Below, in pieces: positions 41,766 to 50,645 of a stretch of 64,000 nucleotides of DNA. Source of the stretch: Micromonospora mirobrigensis (GTDB lineage Bacteria > Actinomycetota > Actinomycetes > Mycobacteriales > Micromonosporaceae). Position 1 is the first letter of the stretch; each line of letters opens with the position of its first letter. The stretch is taken from assembly GCF_900091555.1 (NCBI RefSeq), contig NZ_FMCX01000002.1, positions 1 to 64,000 of the forward strand, given 5' to 3'. Made by a program: the position numbers and the translations under genes. The notes under the pieces were generated by a model, which worked only from the letters and a program-made list of their open reading frames with translations, did not search any database and had not been told where the DNA came from.

Positions 41766-42782
41766 ATGCGTACGGCCCTCCTCACCGGCACGCTCGTCAC
41801 GGTGCTCGTCGGCGCGCTCGGTTGCGCGGCCACCACGCCCGAGGCGCAGCCGCCCGTCCAGCGGCATCCCTTCCGCGGGGCCGTCATGGCGGTCGACCCC
41901 GCCCTGCCGGCCCTGCAGTGGCAGCGGGCGCACGGCGCCGGCTGGCTGGACCCGATCACTACCCGGCCGCAGGCGCGCTGGGTGAGCGGGCCGCGGGACC
42001 TGCCGGAGCTGGACCGGCTGCTCCGGGCCGCCGACCAGACCGACGCCCTGGTGGTGCTGGTGGTGCGCTACCTGCCGAACCGGGACTGCGAGGGCTGGGG
42101 GGCGGCCGACGGCGCCGCCTACGACGCGTTCGTCGGTGACCTGGTCCGCCGGATCGGTGACCGCCAGACGGCGGTGATCCTGGAACCCGGCGGCCTGGAC
42201 GCGGAGTGCTTCGACGACGAGCGGGCGGCGTTGCTGGCCGCCGCGGTGACCCGGCTCGCCGACGCCGGGCAGTACGTCTACCTCGACGCCGGGCGCCCCT
42301 ACCGGCTCGACGTCGCGGAGACCGCGCAGCGGCTGCGCCGGGCCGGCATCGACCGGGCCGAGGGTTTCGCGGTGAACGTGGGCGGCCGGGAGCTGACCCA
42401 GTTCAGCCACCTGTGGGGGCTGGCCGTCTCCGACCTGGTCGACGGCCGGGAGATGCTCATCGACACCTCCCGCAACACCGGCCGACCGCCGGAGGAGGCC
42501 AAGTCGTGCAATCCGCCGCTGCGGGCGCTCGGCTATCCCCCCACCACCCGGCCGGACCTGGAGCGGGTCGCGGCGCTGCTGTGGGTGAAGCATCCGGGTG
42601 AGTCGGACGGCGACTGCGAGCGCGGCGAACCGGCGGAGGGGCAGTTCTTCCCCACCCTGGCCTGGGACGCCGTCGTCCGCGCACCGTGGCTCGCCCCCTT
42701 CGACCGGTTGCGGGCCGCCTCCGCCCGGCGCCCCGAGCCGCCGCTGGCACCCGGGCCGGACGGCGCGGCCGTGCGCTACTGA
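41766..42782 (+). CDS. GH6-family-like secreted lipoprotein lacking the general acid
   Basis: A 338-residue protein with a lipoprotein-type signal (Cys20 after VGALG). It aligns by motif with glycoside hydrolase family 6 (endoglucanase/cellobiohydrolase): LVVRYLPNRDC (D107), VILEPGGLD, YVYLDAGRP (D174), LIDTSRNTG and LLWVKHPGESDGDC (D281). In active enzymes the second motif is EPD, with the Asp acting as general acid; here it is E140-P141-G142. The other three acidic positions remain. The protein is therefore more likely a carbohydrate-binding or scaffold protein than a cellulase. No carbohydrate-binding module is fused. Confidence 0.78.
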   Translation: MRTALLTGTLVTVLVGALGCAATTPEAQPPVQRHPFRGAVMAVDPALPALQWQRAHGAGWLDPITTRPQARWVSGPRDLPELDRLLRAADQTDALVVLVVRYLPNRDCEGWGAADGAAYDAFVGDLVRRIGDRQTAVILEPGGLDAECFDDERAALLAAAVTRLADAGQYVYLDAGRPYRLDVAETAQRLRRAGIDRAEGFAVNVGGRELTQFSHLWGLAVSDLVDGREMLIDTSRNTGRPPEEAKSCNPPLRALGYPPTTRPDLERVAALLWVKHPGESDGDCERGEPAEGQFFPTLAWDAVVRAPWLAPFDRLRAASARRPEPPLAPGPDGAAVRY

Positions 42783-42796
42783 CGCCGCCACGCAGC

Positions 42797-42829
42797 GGGG
42801 CCGGACCCGCTGGCAGCGGACCCGGCCCC
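42797..42829. terminator. Hairpin between convergent GH6-like and M28 peptidase genes
   Basis: GGGGCCGG at 42797-42804 pairs with CCGGCCCC at 42822-42829, with an inner ccgct/agcgg stem. It serves as a bidirectional terminator. Confidence 0.5.
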
Positions 42830-42845
42830 GGATGTGGTGCGTCGG

Positions 42846-44480
42846 TCAGCCGGCAAGTTCGCCGTGCGAGTGCGGGTCGACGCCCGCCCCGGCGCTGTGC
42901 CCGGCGTCGTGCGACCGGCCGGGGGCCCGCCGTACGCCGTTGACCGCCGAGGTGTCGAACGCGAACGTGATGATCGCGGTGGCGATCGCGTCCGCGTTGA
43001 CGTCCAGCGCGAAGGTGTTGACGTTGCCGTGCAGGCCGTACGCGGCGTCGAGGGCCGCGTACAGGTCGGCGTCCGCGCCGTCGGCGACCGGGGTGAGGCT
43101 GTCGCAGCCCTGGTGGTAGCAGGGGTCGTACGCCTTGCCCGCGATGCCGCCGAAGAGCGCGGCCTCCTGGACGGTCTTCAGCCCTTCCGCCCCGGTGAAC
43201 AGGCCACCGGCCGGGATGTCCACCCCGGCGGCGATGAACGGCCCGTAGTCGGAGCGGCCGGTGAAGTCGGCCGGCACGGTGGCCAGGCCACGCTCGGCGA
43301 AGAACCGCTCGAACACCGACTCGATCTGCGCCGAGCCCTCCGGGCCGGGCCCGGAGCCGGTGGCGGCCGAGTCGTCACCGTCGTAGACGCCCAGCACGTA
43401 GTTGGGCGAGCCGACCATGTCGAAGTTGAGGTAGAGCGCGATCTGCGCGATCTGCGCGTCGGTCAGCTCGGCGACGTAGTGGTTGGAGCCGAGCAGGCCC
43501 CGCTCCTCCGCGCCCCACCAGGCGAACCGCACCGCGTTGTTCGACTTCACCTTGGCCATCTGCAACGCGACCTCGAGCAGCGCGGCGCTTCCGGTGCCGT
43601 TGTCGTTGTAGCCGGGGCCCTCGGGCACCGAGTCCAGGTGGGCGCCGGCCATCACCACGTTGTCGGTGCGGCCGTACCGGGACTGGGCCACGACGTTCCA
43701 GGTGGTGCGGATCTCCGACTCGGTGTCCGCCACGATCCGCACGACCAGCCCGGCGGTGGCGGCGAACTGCGCGCCGGTGTCGAAGGAGACCGAGATGGCG
43801 GGGATGCCGACCGGGGCGCTGAGCGTGCCGGAGAAGAGGGCGAACCGGTCCGGGTTGGCCTCCCGGGTGCCGTTGCCCTGGTTCATGATGATCACCGCGG
43901 CCGCGCCGGCGTTCTTGGCGTTGGTGGCCTTCACCCCGAAGCCGCAGTTGGTGCCGCCGCGCTGGATGAGGGCGACCTTGCCGGTCAGGTCCAGCCCGGC
44001 GAAGTCCGACGCCGTGCAGCCGGACGTCGCCGCCGCCGGGTCGGCGAGGTTCAGGTCGACCGGCACGACCGCGCCGGTGACGTCCCCCGGACCGGAGTAG
44101 GTCATCAGGGTGTAGTCGACGCCCGCGGTGTAGGTGGTCGGGTTCGGCGCCACCTGGGCGAAGGACGACCCGTGCGCCTCGTAGTAGGGGAACGGGAAGG
44201 CCTGCCGGGTCACCTGGTAGCCGGCCCCCTCCAGCTTCCCGGCGACGTAGTCGACGCTGGCCTGGTAGCCGGGGGTGCCGGAGGCGCGGGTGCCGCCGTT
44301 GGCGTCGGCGATGGACTGGAGCGCGTCGAGGTGGCGCAGGACGCCGTCCACCGTGACCGCCTTGGTGAGCTTCTTCGCGGAGTTGTTGTTGGGATCGGCC
44401 TGGACGGGGGCCGCGAGGGCCATCGACGCAGCCACGACACCGACGACGGCGCCGGCGAACCTTCTCTGGACAGACACCAC
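42846..44480 (-). CDS. Secreted M28-family aminopeptidase with PA domain
   Basis: The GTG at 44480 (GAGGAGG upstream) gives 544 residues. A signal peptide ends near residue 29 (MALAAPVQA). A PA domain lies at about residues 130-240 (KVALIQRGGTNCGFGVKATNAKNAGAAAVIIMNQG). The M28 zinc aminopeptidase domain shows metal ligands in VMAGAHLDSVPEGPGYNDNGTGSAALLEVAL, FAWWGAEERGLLGSNHYV, LNFDMVGSPNY and the late CYHQGCD. This is the layout of Streptomyces griseus aminopeptidase plus a PA insertion. It is probably secreted for nutrient peptides. Gene order shows no operon. Confidence 0.88.
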   Translation of the reverse strand: MVSVQRRFAGAVVGVVAASMALAAPVQADPNNNSAKKLTKAVTVDGVLRHLDALQSIADANGGTRASGTPGYQASVDYVAGKLEGAGYQVTRQAFPFPYYEAHGSSFAQVAPNPTTYTAGVDYTLMTYSGPGDVTGAVVPVDLNLADPAAATSGCTASDFAGLDLTGKVALIQRGGTNCGFGVKATNAKNAGAAAVIIMNQGNGTREANPDRFALFSGTLSAPVGIPAISVSFDTGAQFAATAGLVVRIVADTESEIRTTWNVVAQSRYGRTDNVVMAGAHLDSVPEGPGYNDNGTGSAALLEVALQMAKVKSNNAVRFAWWGAEERGLLGSNHYVAELTDAQIAQIALYLNFDMVGSPNYVLGVYDGDDSAATGSGPGPEGSAQIESVFERFFAERGLATVPADFTGRSDYGPFIAAGVDIPAGGLFTGAEGLKTVQEAALFGGIAGKAYDPCYHQGCDSLTPVADGADADLYAALDAAYGLHGNVNTFALDVNADAIATAIITFAFDTSAVNGVRRAPGRSHDAGHSAGAGVDPHSHGELAG

Positions 44481-44660
44481 GATGTGCCGTACCTCCTCGG
44501 TGCGGGAAACCGGCGACCAGCTCCGCCCGCCGGTCCATCGACTGTAGACACCCGCCACGGGTGCTGGGAAGCGTCGGAGCAGCGCGATCGTCGGACCCGG
44601 CGGTGGCGGTCGGCGGTGGGCGCCGCCGATCGGCGCCGGACGATCGGGGACAATGTCGGG

Positions 44661-45071
44661 GTGTCGAGACGTGCTGACCGGCCGAGCGCGGCCGACCGAC
44701 CCTGCCCCTGCGGCTCCGGCCGGCCGTACGCGCAGTGCTGCGGACCGCTGCACCACGGCGAGGCGGACGCCCCGACGGCGGAGGCGCTGATGCGTTCCCG
44801 GTTCAGCGCCTTCGCCGTCGGCGACGCCGACCACCTGCTGCGCAGCTGGCACTCCAGCACCCGGCCGGCGCGGCTGCGCCTCGACCCGGACCAGCGCTGG
44901 GTCCGCCTGGAGGTGCGCGACACCCACGGTGGTGGGCTCTTCGACGCCGAGGGCACCGTCGGGTTCCGCGCCCACTACCGGGAGGGGGGCCGGCCGGGCA
45001 TGTTGGAGGAGCGCAGCCGCTTCGTCCGGGAGGACGGCCGCTGGGTCTACCTGGACGCCCTGCCCGACTGA
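44661..45071 (+). CDS. YchJ-family protein with SEC-C zinc motif
   Basis: A 136-residue protein. CPCGSGRPYAQCCGPLHHG is the SEC-C-type zinc motif (CxCx8CC), followed by EALMRSRFSAFAVGDADHLLRSWHSSTRP and GTVGFRAHYREGGRPGMLEERSRFVREDGRWVYLD, which fix the YchJ/UPF0225 family. Function unknown; the fold resembles NTF2. The GTG start has a GACAAT sequence 6 bases upstream, a variant -10 for leaderless initiation. The gene overlaps the convergent MFS gene by 25 bases. Confidence 0.85.
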   Translation: MSRRADRPSAADRPCPCGSGRPYAQCCGPLHHGEADAPTAEALMRSRFSAFAVGDADHLLRSWHSSTRPARLRLDPDQRWVRLEVRDTHGGGLFDAEGTVGFRAHYREGGRPGMLEERSRFVREDGRWVYLDALPD

Positions 45072-46300
45072 GCCGGCCGGCGGGCCACGAGCAGGCAGCC
45101 GGCCACCACCAGGTACGCCGCCGCGGCGACCGCGAACGCCCACCGGTGTCCGCCGACGCCCTCCACCGGCACGTAGCCGGCGTAGACGGCGATGACGGCG
45201 AGGTCGGTGACCAACCCGGCCAGGGACGTGACGGTCGCCCGGCTCGGCCCGGTGATCCGAGCCTGGAGCCGGGCGTCGGCCAGCACGGTGGCCAGTTGCA
45301 GTCCGCCGAACCCCGCGGCGACCAGCACCAGGCCGGTCGGGCGGCCGGAGCCGGCGCCGACGGCCAGCGCCAGCGCCGAGACCGCCAGCAGGGCGGCGTA
45401 TCCGCGTCGGCGCAGCCGCTCCCCCAGCGGCGCGGCCAGACCGCCCACGGTGACGCCGACCAGGACCAGCGCGACCAGCGCCGGGACCGCCGCGGCCGGC
45501 ACCCCGGCCTCCCGGATCAGCAGCGGGGTGTACTCGTCGAGCGCGCCCCAGACCGCGGCGACCACCGCCAGCAGCAGCACCGCCGCCCCGACCGCCGGGA
45601 CGGTGCGCGCCTCGGCGAGGCCGGCGCGCAGGCTGGCCCCCCAGCCCGCTTCGGCGGCCTCGCCGCCTGCCGGGGTGTCGTCGGTCGGACCGCCCGCACC
45701 GGCGGGCTCGTGCCCGTGGTGTTCGGGGAACCGGCCGGCGAGCGCCGCGGCCAGCAGGCAGGCCAGCACGCTGGCCACCCCGACGGCCGGATAGCCGCCG
45801 GCCGCGAGCGCCGGCCCGGCGAGCGCCGCGGCGACCAGGGTGCCGAGCACCCCGGCCGTCCTCGCCCGGCCCATGGTGCGGGCGTACCGGCCGGCGGCGC
45901 CGAGGCGGTCGAGTTCGGTGAAGACCAGCGCCTCCAGCGCCCCGGAGGCCAACGCCCCGCCGGCTCCCCAGAGCAGGAAACCGAGGGCGAAGGCCGGGTA
46001 GGACGGGAGGAACACCCAGACCGCGAAGCCGGCGCCGGCCAGCAGCGGGGCCAGGCACAGCAGCAGCCGGCGGGACACGGCGTCGGCCCAGGCGCCCGAG
46101 GGCACCTCCAGCGCGATCGCGGTGACCGACCAGAGGACGAAGAGCGAGGAGATCTGCCCGACCGACAGCCCGGTTTCGCTGAACAGCAGCGGATACAGCG
46201 GATAGAGCAGGACGGCGTCGGTGAGGAACGCGTAGCCGTAGAGGGTGGCCGCCAAGCGGCGCACGCTGGTGTCGGGCACCCGCGCGGTGGTGACAGTCAT
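45047..46300 (-). CDS. MFS transporter
   Basis: A 417-residue, 12-helix facilitator. It opens TLYGYAFLTDAVLLYPLYPLLFSETGLSVGQISSLFVLWSVTAIALEVPSGAWADAVSRR, and the loop between helices 4 and 5 contains FTELDRLGAAGRYARTMGRARTAGVLG. A hydrophilic middle loop (GHEPAGAGGPTDDTPAGGEAAEAGWGAS) separates the halves. The substrate is unknown. AGGAAGG precedes the ATG by 5 bases. A five-codon open frame lies about 97 bases upstream on the same strand. Confidence 0.83.
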   Translation of the reverse strand: MTVTTARVPDTSVRRLAATLYGYAFLTDAVLLYPLYPLLFSETGLSVGQISSLFVLWSVTAIALEVPSGAWADAVSRRLLLCLAPLLAGAGFAVWVFLPSYPAFALGFLLWGAGGALASGALEALVFTELDRLGAAGRYARTMGRARTAGVLGTLVAAALAGPALAAGGYPAVGVASVLACLLAAALAGRFPEHHGHEPAGAGGPTDDTPAGGEAAEAGWGASLRAGLAEARTVPAVGAAVLLLAVVAAVWGALDEYTPLLIREAGVPAAAVPALVALVLVGVTVGGLAAPLGERLRRRGYAALLAVSALALAVGAGSGRPTGLVLVAAGFGGLQLATVLADARLQARITGPSRATVTSLAGLVTDLAVIAVYAGYVPVEGVGGHRWAFAVAAAAYLVVAGCLLVARRPAQSGRASR

Positions 46301-46379
46301 GAGGCCTTCCTGGGGACGAGGTGGACGCCGGCTGGTGCGGCGGCCACGGCGGCCCTCGGTCAGTGCCTCTGGCTACGGA

Positions 46380-46397
46380 TCAACATCGCCAGGTCAT
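46380..46397 (-). CDS. Candidate leaderless five-codon leader peptide (MTWRC)
   Basis: A minus-strand ATG 7 bases downstream of a TACCAT -10 element opens a frame encoding M-T-W-R-C and a stop, 79 bases before the MFS start. Short leaderless leader peptides ending in a regulatory residue, Cys in many mycobacterial cases, are known, but there is only one Cys here, so function is speculative. Confidence 0.25.
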   Translation of the reverse strand: MTWRC

Positions 46398-46404
46398 GGG
46401 GGTG

Positions 46405-46410
46405 ATGGTA
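46405..46410 (-). promoter_or_regulatory. -10 element (TACCAT) upstream of MFS gene and leader peptide
   Basis: TACCAT fits TAnnnT and would place transcription start at or very near the A of the leader ATG. Confidence 0.4.
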
Positions 46411-46451
46411 GTCGCCCCGACGGCGTCGGCGCGGCCCCGTGCCGACGGTGA

Positions 46452-46482
46452 AGGGGGTGGGACCGGACCGGCCCCACCCCCT
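46452..46482 (-). terminator. Hairpin after the MscS-like gene
   Basis: A 10-bp stem (arm AGGGGGTGGG) and an 11-base loop, 21 bases past the stop codon of the minus-strand gene. Confidence 0.5.
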
Positions 46483-46502
46483 GTCACGACGAGCCGGGAC
46501 GG

Positions 46503-47501
46503 TCAGCGGTGGAACCGGTCGACGTCCTGCTGGGACGGGATGATCATGGTGGCCTCGGCGTCGCCGCCCGGACGCTCGACCGGCGGCGCCGGCTGGTTCG
46601 GCACGGTCGGGTCGGCCGGCGTGGTCGGAGACGTGCGGTCGGCGTCCGCGTACGGGGTGACGGGCTGGGTCAGCTCCGCCTCGTCGTAACGGGAGACGAC
46701 CTGGGTGGTCTCGGTGGCGTCGTACGGGGTGACCGGCTGGGTCGGCTCGGCGTCGGAGGTGACGGGGGCCGCCGGCGGGGTGATCCGGGCCGCCGCCTCG
46801 CGGCGCTGCTCCCGGTAGGCGCGGGCGTGCGTGGCGATCGCCGTCGACTCCTGCTCGGCCCGGCTGAGCCAGGACTCCCAGCGGCTCTGCATCGGCCGGA
46901 CCAGGCCACCGCCCACCCCGACGACCAGGATGCCGCCGACCGTGGCCAGGACCGCGATCAGCACCGGGGTGGTCACCGCGGTGGCCACCCCGATCTGGTT
47001 GAGGGCGGCGATGACGCCCAGCCCGAGGATGAACACCGAGGCGACGGTGGCCAGCAGCCGGCCGTACGACAGGCCGCCGAGGGCGCCGCCGATGATGTCC
47101 TTGACGGCCCGGGCGATGGCGGCTGCGACCACGACGATGACGATCGCCACGAAGGCGCGGGGCAGCCAGGCGACCACCCCGGCGATCAGGTCCGAGATGG
47201 GGTTCGGGCCCCAGATGCCGAAGGCCAGTTGCAGGGTCACCAGCAGCACCGCGTAGTAGGCGAGCTTGGCGACGATGTCGCTGGCGTCGTAGCGGGACCG
47301 GGCCAGGGCGGTCTTGACGCCGCCGCGCTCGACCGCCCGGTCGAAGTGGACCCGCTCGAGGACCTTGTCGACGATCTTCAGCACCGCCTTGGCGATCAGC
47401 CAGCCGACCACCAGGATCGCCACGAAGGCGACCGCCTTGGGCAGGAACAGCATCACCGACCGGAGCGCGTCACCCACCGCGTCCCCGAAGTTGTCCTTCA
47501 T
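46503..47501 (-). CDS. Mechanosensitive-channel-like membrane protein with repetitive C-tail
   Basis: A 332-residue protein. Helices FLPKAVAFVAILVVGWLIAKAVLKIVDKVLERVHFDRAVERGG and AYYAVLLVTLQLAFGIWG with VVAWLPRAFVAIVIVVVAAAIARAV resemble the conserved TM-helix (PF05552) proteins related to MscS; there is no full MscS beta domain. Residues 235-320 are a soluble tail with degenerate repeats (PTQPVTPYDATETTQVVSRYDEAELTQPVTPYADADRT). ATG at 47501 follows GGAGG by 8 bases. It is divergent from the sensor kinase. Channel activity is an inference. Confidence 0.72.
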   Translation of the reverse strand: MKDNFGDAVGDALRSVMLFLPKAVAFVAILVVGWLIAKAVLKIVDKVLERVHFDRAVERGGVKTALARSRYDASDIVAKLAYYAVLLVTLQLAFGIWGPNPISDLIAGVVAWLPRAFVAIVIVVVAAAIARAVKDIIGGALGGLSYGRLLATVASVFILGLGVIAALNQIGVATAVTTPVLIAVLATVGGILVVGVGGGLVRPMQSRWESWLSRAEQESTAIATHARAYREQRREAAARITPPAAPVTSDAEPTQPVTPYDATETTQVVSRYDEAELTQPVTPYADADRTSPTTPADPTVPNQPAPPVERPGGDAEATMIIPSQQDVDRFHR

Positions 47502-47589
47502 CTGAGGTTCCTCCACGCCTGTCAGCTCGGGTCGTACCGGGGCGGCACTACCCTGGCCGGCTCGGCGGGAAACGCCGTCACCGTTCGGT

Positions 47590-47595
47590 TACCCT
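47590..47595 (+). promoter_or_regulatory. -10 element (TACCCT) of leaderless kinase gene
   Basis: TACCCT lies 6 bases before the GTG start. Confidence 0.5.
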
Positions 47596-47601
47596 GCTGC
47601 G

Positions 47602-49206
47602 GTGAACAGCAGCTCCACAGCGGGGGACGGCCGGCGGGCCCGCCTGACGACCAGCCGGTGGCTGAGCATCATGATGCTCACGATGACGGTGCTGGTGCTC
47701 GCCGGTGGCGGGTTCGGGGCGACGCAGCTGGCCCACACGGCCGCCGTGTCGAACCGGCTGTCGGACCGGATCGCCCCGGCCCGGACCGCCGTCGGGCGGC
47801 TGGAGAGCGGCCTGCTGGAGCAGGTGGTGGCGGTGCACGGGTACGTCATCACCGGCGACCCGACGCTGCTGCTCCCGTACGACGAGGCGGTACGCACCGA
47901 GCGCACGACGGCGGCCCGGACGCGCGACCTGCTCGACGGCGAGCCGGCGGCGCTGCGGGAGCTGGACGCGGCGGTGGGGCTGGCCGACCGCTGGCGGACG
48001 GAGTTCGCCGGCCGGTTGATCGCCCAGCGGCGGGCCGGGACGCCCGCGACGGCCCTGGCGCCGGTGGTGCGGCGCGGCGGGGTCGCCTTCGACGCCGCCC
48101 GGACCGCGCTGACCCGGCTGGAGAGCCGGCTGGACCGGGTGCAGGCGGCCGGTCGGGCGGACCTGGACCGGGCGCGGGCCCGGCGTGACCTGTTCTTCGT
48201 GGTGCTGCTGGCGACGCTGCTGCTGTCCAGCGTGGTCATCGCGGCGCTGGTACGCACGACGGTGCTGCGCCCGCTGAACCGGCTCGGCGCGTCGGTGCGG
48301 CAGGTGGCCGGCGGCGAGTTCGACCACCGGCTGCGCCCGGAGGGTCCGGCCGACATCGCCCGGCTGACCGCCGACGTGGAGACCATGCGCCAGACGGTGG
48401 TGGACGCGCTGATGTCCAGCCGCCGGGACCGCGACGCGCTGGAGCAGCAGGCCGACGAGCTGCGCCGTTCCAACGAGGACCTGGAGCAGTTCGCCTACGT
48501 GGCCTCGCACGACCTCCAGGAGCCGCTGCGCAAGGTGGCGTCGTTCTGCCAGATGTTGCAGCGCCGCTACGGCGACCGGCTCGACGACCGGGCCCGGCAG
48601 TACATCGGGTACGCGGTGGACGGCGCGACCCGGATGCAGGACCTGATCAACGACCTGTTGGCGTTCTCCCGGATCGGCCGGATCTACGGCGACGAGCGGG
48701 AGGTGGACCTGGAAGAGGTGTTCACGCAGGCCCGCTCCAACCTCTCCGGCGCGGTCGCCGAGGCCGGCGCCGAGATCGAGGCCGACCCGATGCCGGTGGT
48801 GCGCGGCGACCCGACCCTGCTCACCATGCTCTGGCAGAACCTGCTCGGCAACGCGGTGAAGTTCCGCAGCCCGGATCGGCCGCCACGGGTGCGGGTCACC
48901 GTCACCGAGGAGCCGGCGGGCTGGTCGTTCGCGGTCGCCGACAACGGCATCGGGGTCGACCCGAGGTTCGCCGACAAGATCTTCCTGATCTTCCAGCGAC
49001 TGCACCCGCGCGGCACCTACGACGGCACCGGGATCGGCCTGGCCATCTGCAAGAAGATCGTCGAGTACCACGGCGGGACGCTGCACCTGGACGACGGGTA
49101 CGCCGACGGTGCGCGCTTCGTGTTCACTCTGCCAAAGCCGGCGGAGCCCGCCGCCGAGCCGCTGCCGGAGCAGCGCGACGGGCGGGAGCCGGTGGTCCCG
49201 GTCTGA
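47602..49206 (+). CDS. Hybrid-type CHASE3/HAMP sensor histidine kinase
   Basis: A 534-residue kinase: TM1 at about residues 18-42, an extracellular CHASE3-like helical domain (VGRLESGLLEQVVAVHGYVITGDPTLLLPYDEAV), TM2 near 195-215 (FFVVLLATLLLSSVVIAALV), a HAMP domain (RPLNRLGASVRQVAGGEFDHRL), coiled linker, HisKA with H303 (YVASHDLQEPLRKVASFCQML) and HATPase_c with LLGNAVKFR, DNGIGVD, GTGIGLAICKKIVEYHGG. This resembles phytochrome/cyanobacterial-type kinases. No response regulator is adjacent, so it is an orphan. Confidence 0.9.
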   Translation: MNSSSTAGDGRRARLTTSRWLSIMMLTMTVLVLAGGGFGATQLAHTAAVSNRLSDRIAPARTAVGRLESGLLEQVVAVHGYVITGDPTLLLPYDEAVRTERTTAARTRDLLDGEPAALRELDAAVGLADRWRTEFAGRLIAQRRAGTPATALAPVVRRGGVAFDAARTALTRLESRLDRVQAAGRADLDRARARRDLFFVVLLATLLLSSVVIAALVRTTVLRPLNRLGASVRQVAGGEFDHRLRPEGPADIARLTADVETMRQTVVDALMSSRRDRDALEQQADELRRSNEDLEQFAYVASHDLQEPLRKVASFCQMLQRRYGDRLDDRARQYIGYAVDGATRMQDLINDLLAFSRIGRIYGDEREVDLEEVFTQARSNLSGAVAEAGAEIEADPMPVVRGDPTLLTMLWQNLLGNAVKFRSPDRPPRVRVTVTEEPAGWSFAVADNGIGVDPRFADKIFLIFQRLHPRGTYDGTGIGLAICKKIVEYHGGTLHLDDGYADGARFVFTLPKPAEPAAEPLPEQRDGREPVVPV

Positions 49207-49221
49207 GCCCGGGACCACCGG
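49189..49221. terminator. Hairpin spanning the kinase stop codon
   Basis: A perfect 13-bp stem (arm CCGGTGGTCCCGG) has a 7-base loop holding the TGA itself. It lies between converging genes and would act in both directions. Confidence 0.6.
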
Positions 49222-49228
49222 CGTCGAC

Positions 49229-50293
49229 TCACCCGGCGGGCCGCTCCCGGTCGGCGGCCCGGCCCAGGGCCACCATCCGCAGGGTCTCCTCCCGGCGGCG
49301 GACCAGCAGCACCCCGGCCAGGAAGGTGATCACGGGCACCAGCAGGATGCCGGTCCACTGTGCCGGCACGAGCGGAATCGGATGTCCCATGTGTGCGTTG
49401 GAGGCGACCCAACCGGCCAGCCCCGTGTCGATCAGCAGCATCAACGCCGCCACCGGGGCCGCCAGCACGAGGATCCGGCGGCGCACCTGCGGGGCCAGGG
49501 TGGCCAGGGCGAGCAGGACGGCGAGGCCGAGCACCGCGAGGGCGGCGGCGTATAGCCAGACGGCCAGCTGGGTGCTCGCCTCCAGGTCGTAGAGGACGTA
49601 GGAGGTGTAGTCGCGGTGCGGCACCATCTCCGGCTGAGCCAGTCGGTTGGCCGCCAGCACTCCCACCGCCGTCAACGGCGTCAGGACGAGCACCGCCAGA
49701 CGCCGTACGCCGAGCAGGGCCGCGGCCCGGCGGCGCGGGGCCGGAACGGTCAGGGTGGCGGCTCCGATCACGGCGACCGCCACCTGCGGGAAGAGGTCGA
49801 CCACGAGGACCGGGCTGGCGGGAAAGTGGGTCAGCAGCCACCATGACCAGACGGCCAGCCCCGCCCAGGAGAGGCCGGCGGCAAGGACCCGCGCCCCGGC
49901 CAGCGCGGCGATGGCGACCGAAGCCCAGCCGGCCAGCCGCAACCAGTCGACGAGGTCGGGGCCGGGCACGTTGCCCGGTGGCACCCACGGCCCGGGGACC
50001 AGCCGGCCGGCCATGGTGCGGGCGGCGAGCGCGAGCAGGACCAGCGTGGCGAGCAGGCCGGTGACCGCGGCGGCGTCGGCCCACGCCGGCCGGGTGAGCT
50101 CCCGCCCGGCCAGCCGCAGCCGGGTGGCGACGCCGGCCACCAGCAGGTTGCGGACGTCCGCGGCGGCGGGCCGGCGTTGACCGGGCCGGGCCCCGGCGAG
50201 GAGGACGGCGAGCATCTCCTCCTCGTACACCCGGCGGTGCTGCCACGGGTAGACGGCGAGCAGCCGGCGGTAGCGGCGTTCGAGGTCGCTCAT
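49229..50293 (-). CDS. PadR-associated membrane protein (module 2)
   Basis: A 354-residue protein beginning MSDLERRYRRLLAVYPWQHRRVYEEEMLAVLLAG, matching the N-terminal motif of the protein beside PadR module 1, then about nine helices (AVTGLLATLVLLALAARTMAG, WLRLAGWASVAIAALAGARVLAAGL, and so on). It overlaps the PadR stop by 4 bases. Function unknown. Confidence 0.75.
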   Translation of the reverse strand: MSDLERRYRRLLAVYPWQHRRVYEEEMLAVLLAGARPGQRRPAAADVRNLLVAGVATRLRLAGRELTRPAWADAAAVTGLLATLVLLALAARTMAGRLVPGPWVPPGNVPGPDLVDWLRLAGWASVAIAALAGARVLAAGLSWAGLAVWSWWLLTHFPASPVLVVDLFPQVAVAVIGAATLTVPAPRRRAAALLGVRRLAVLVLTPLTAVGVLAANRLAQPEMVPHRDYTSYVLYDLEASTQLAVWLYAAALAVLGLAVLLALATLAPQVRRRILVLAAPVAALMLLIDTGLAGWVASNAHMGHPIPLVPAQWTGILLVPVITFLAGVLLVRRREETLRMVALGRAADRERPAG

Positions 50294-50637
50294 GCCGGGC
50301 CCCCGTCCACGAGCAGGCCGCTGCGGCGCAGCCGGGCGCCCGCGGCGTCGGCGTTGTGCCGTAGCCGGTCGACCTCGGCGGCGAGCCGGGTGGCGCCCAG
50401 CGCGGTGAGTCGGTAGTAGCGGCGCAGCCGGGACTGCACGACCTCCTCCCGCTCGACCTCGATGAGTCCGTCGGCGCGCAGCCGGTCCAGGACGGCGTAG
50501 AGGGTGCCGGCGCGCAGCCGGACCCGGCCGTCGGAGATGCGCAGGACGTCCTCGATGACGGCGTACCCGTGCAGCGGTGTCTCGGCCAGCGCGGTGAGGA
50601 TGAGGAAGGTGGGTTCCCGTAACGGGCTCTCTGCCAT
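50290..50637 (-). CDS. PadR-family transcriptional regulator (module 2)
   Basis: A 115-residue PadR protein: EPTFLILTALAETPLHGYAVIEDVLRISDGRVRLRAGTLYAVLDRLRADGLIEVEREEVVQSRLRRYYRLTALG. The TATATT -10 element 8 bases before the ATG lies within the palindrome described next, giving a leaderless and self-repressible gene. Confidence 0.88.
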   Translation of the reverse strand: MAESPLREPTFLILTALAETPLHGYAVIEDVLRISDGRVRLRAGTLYAVLDRLRADGLIEVEREEVVQSRLRRYYRLTALGATRLAAEVDRLRHNADAAGARLRRSGLLVDGGPA

Positions 50638-50645
50638 GCCGGCAG

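Noticed and set aside
42846..46058. Extended minus-strand frame fusing the M28 peptidase to MFS-like sequence
   Set aside because: The peptidase has a clear signal peptide and start at 44480; the upstream part is an out-of-frame shadow.
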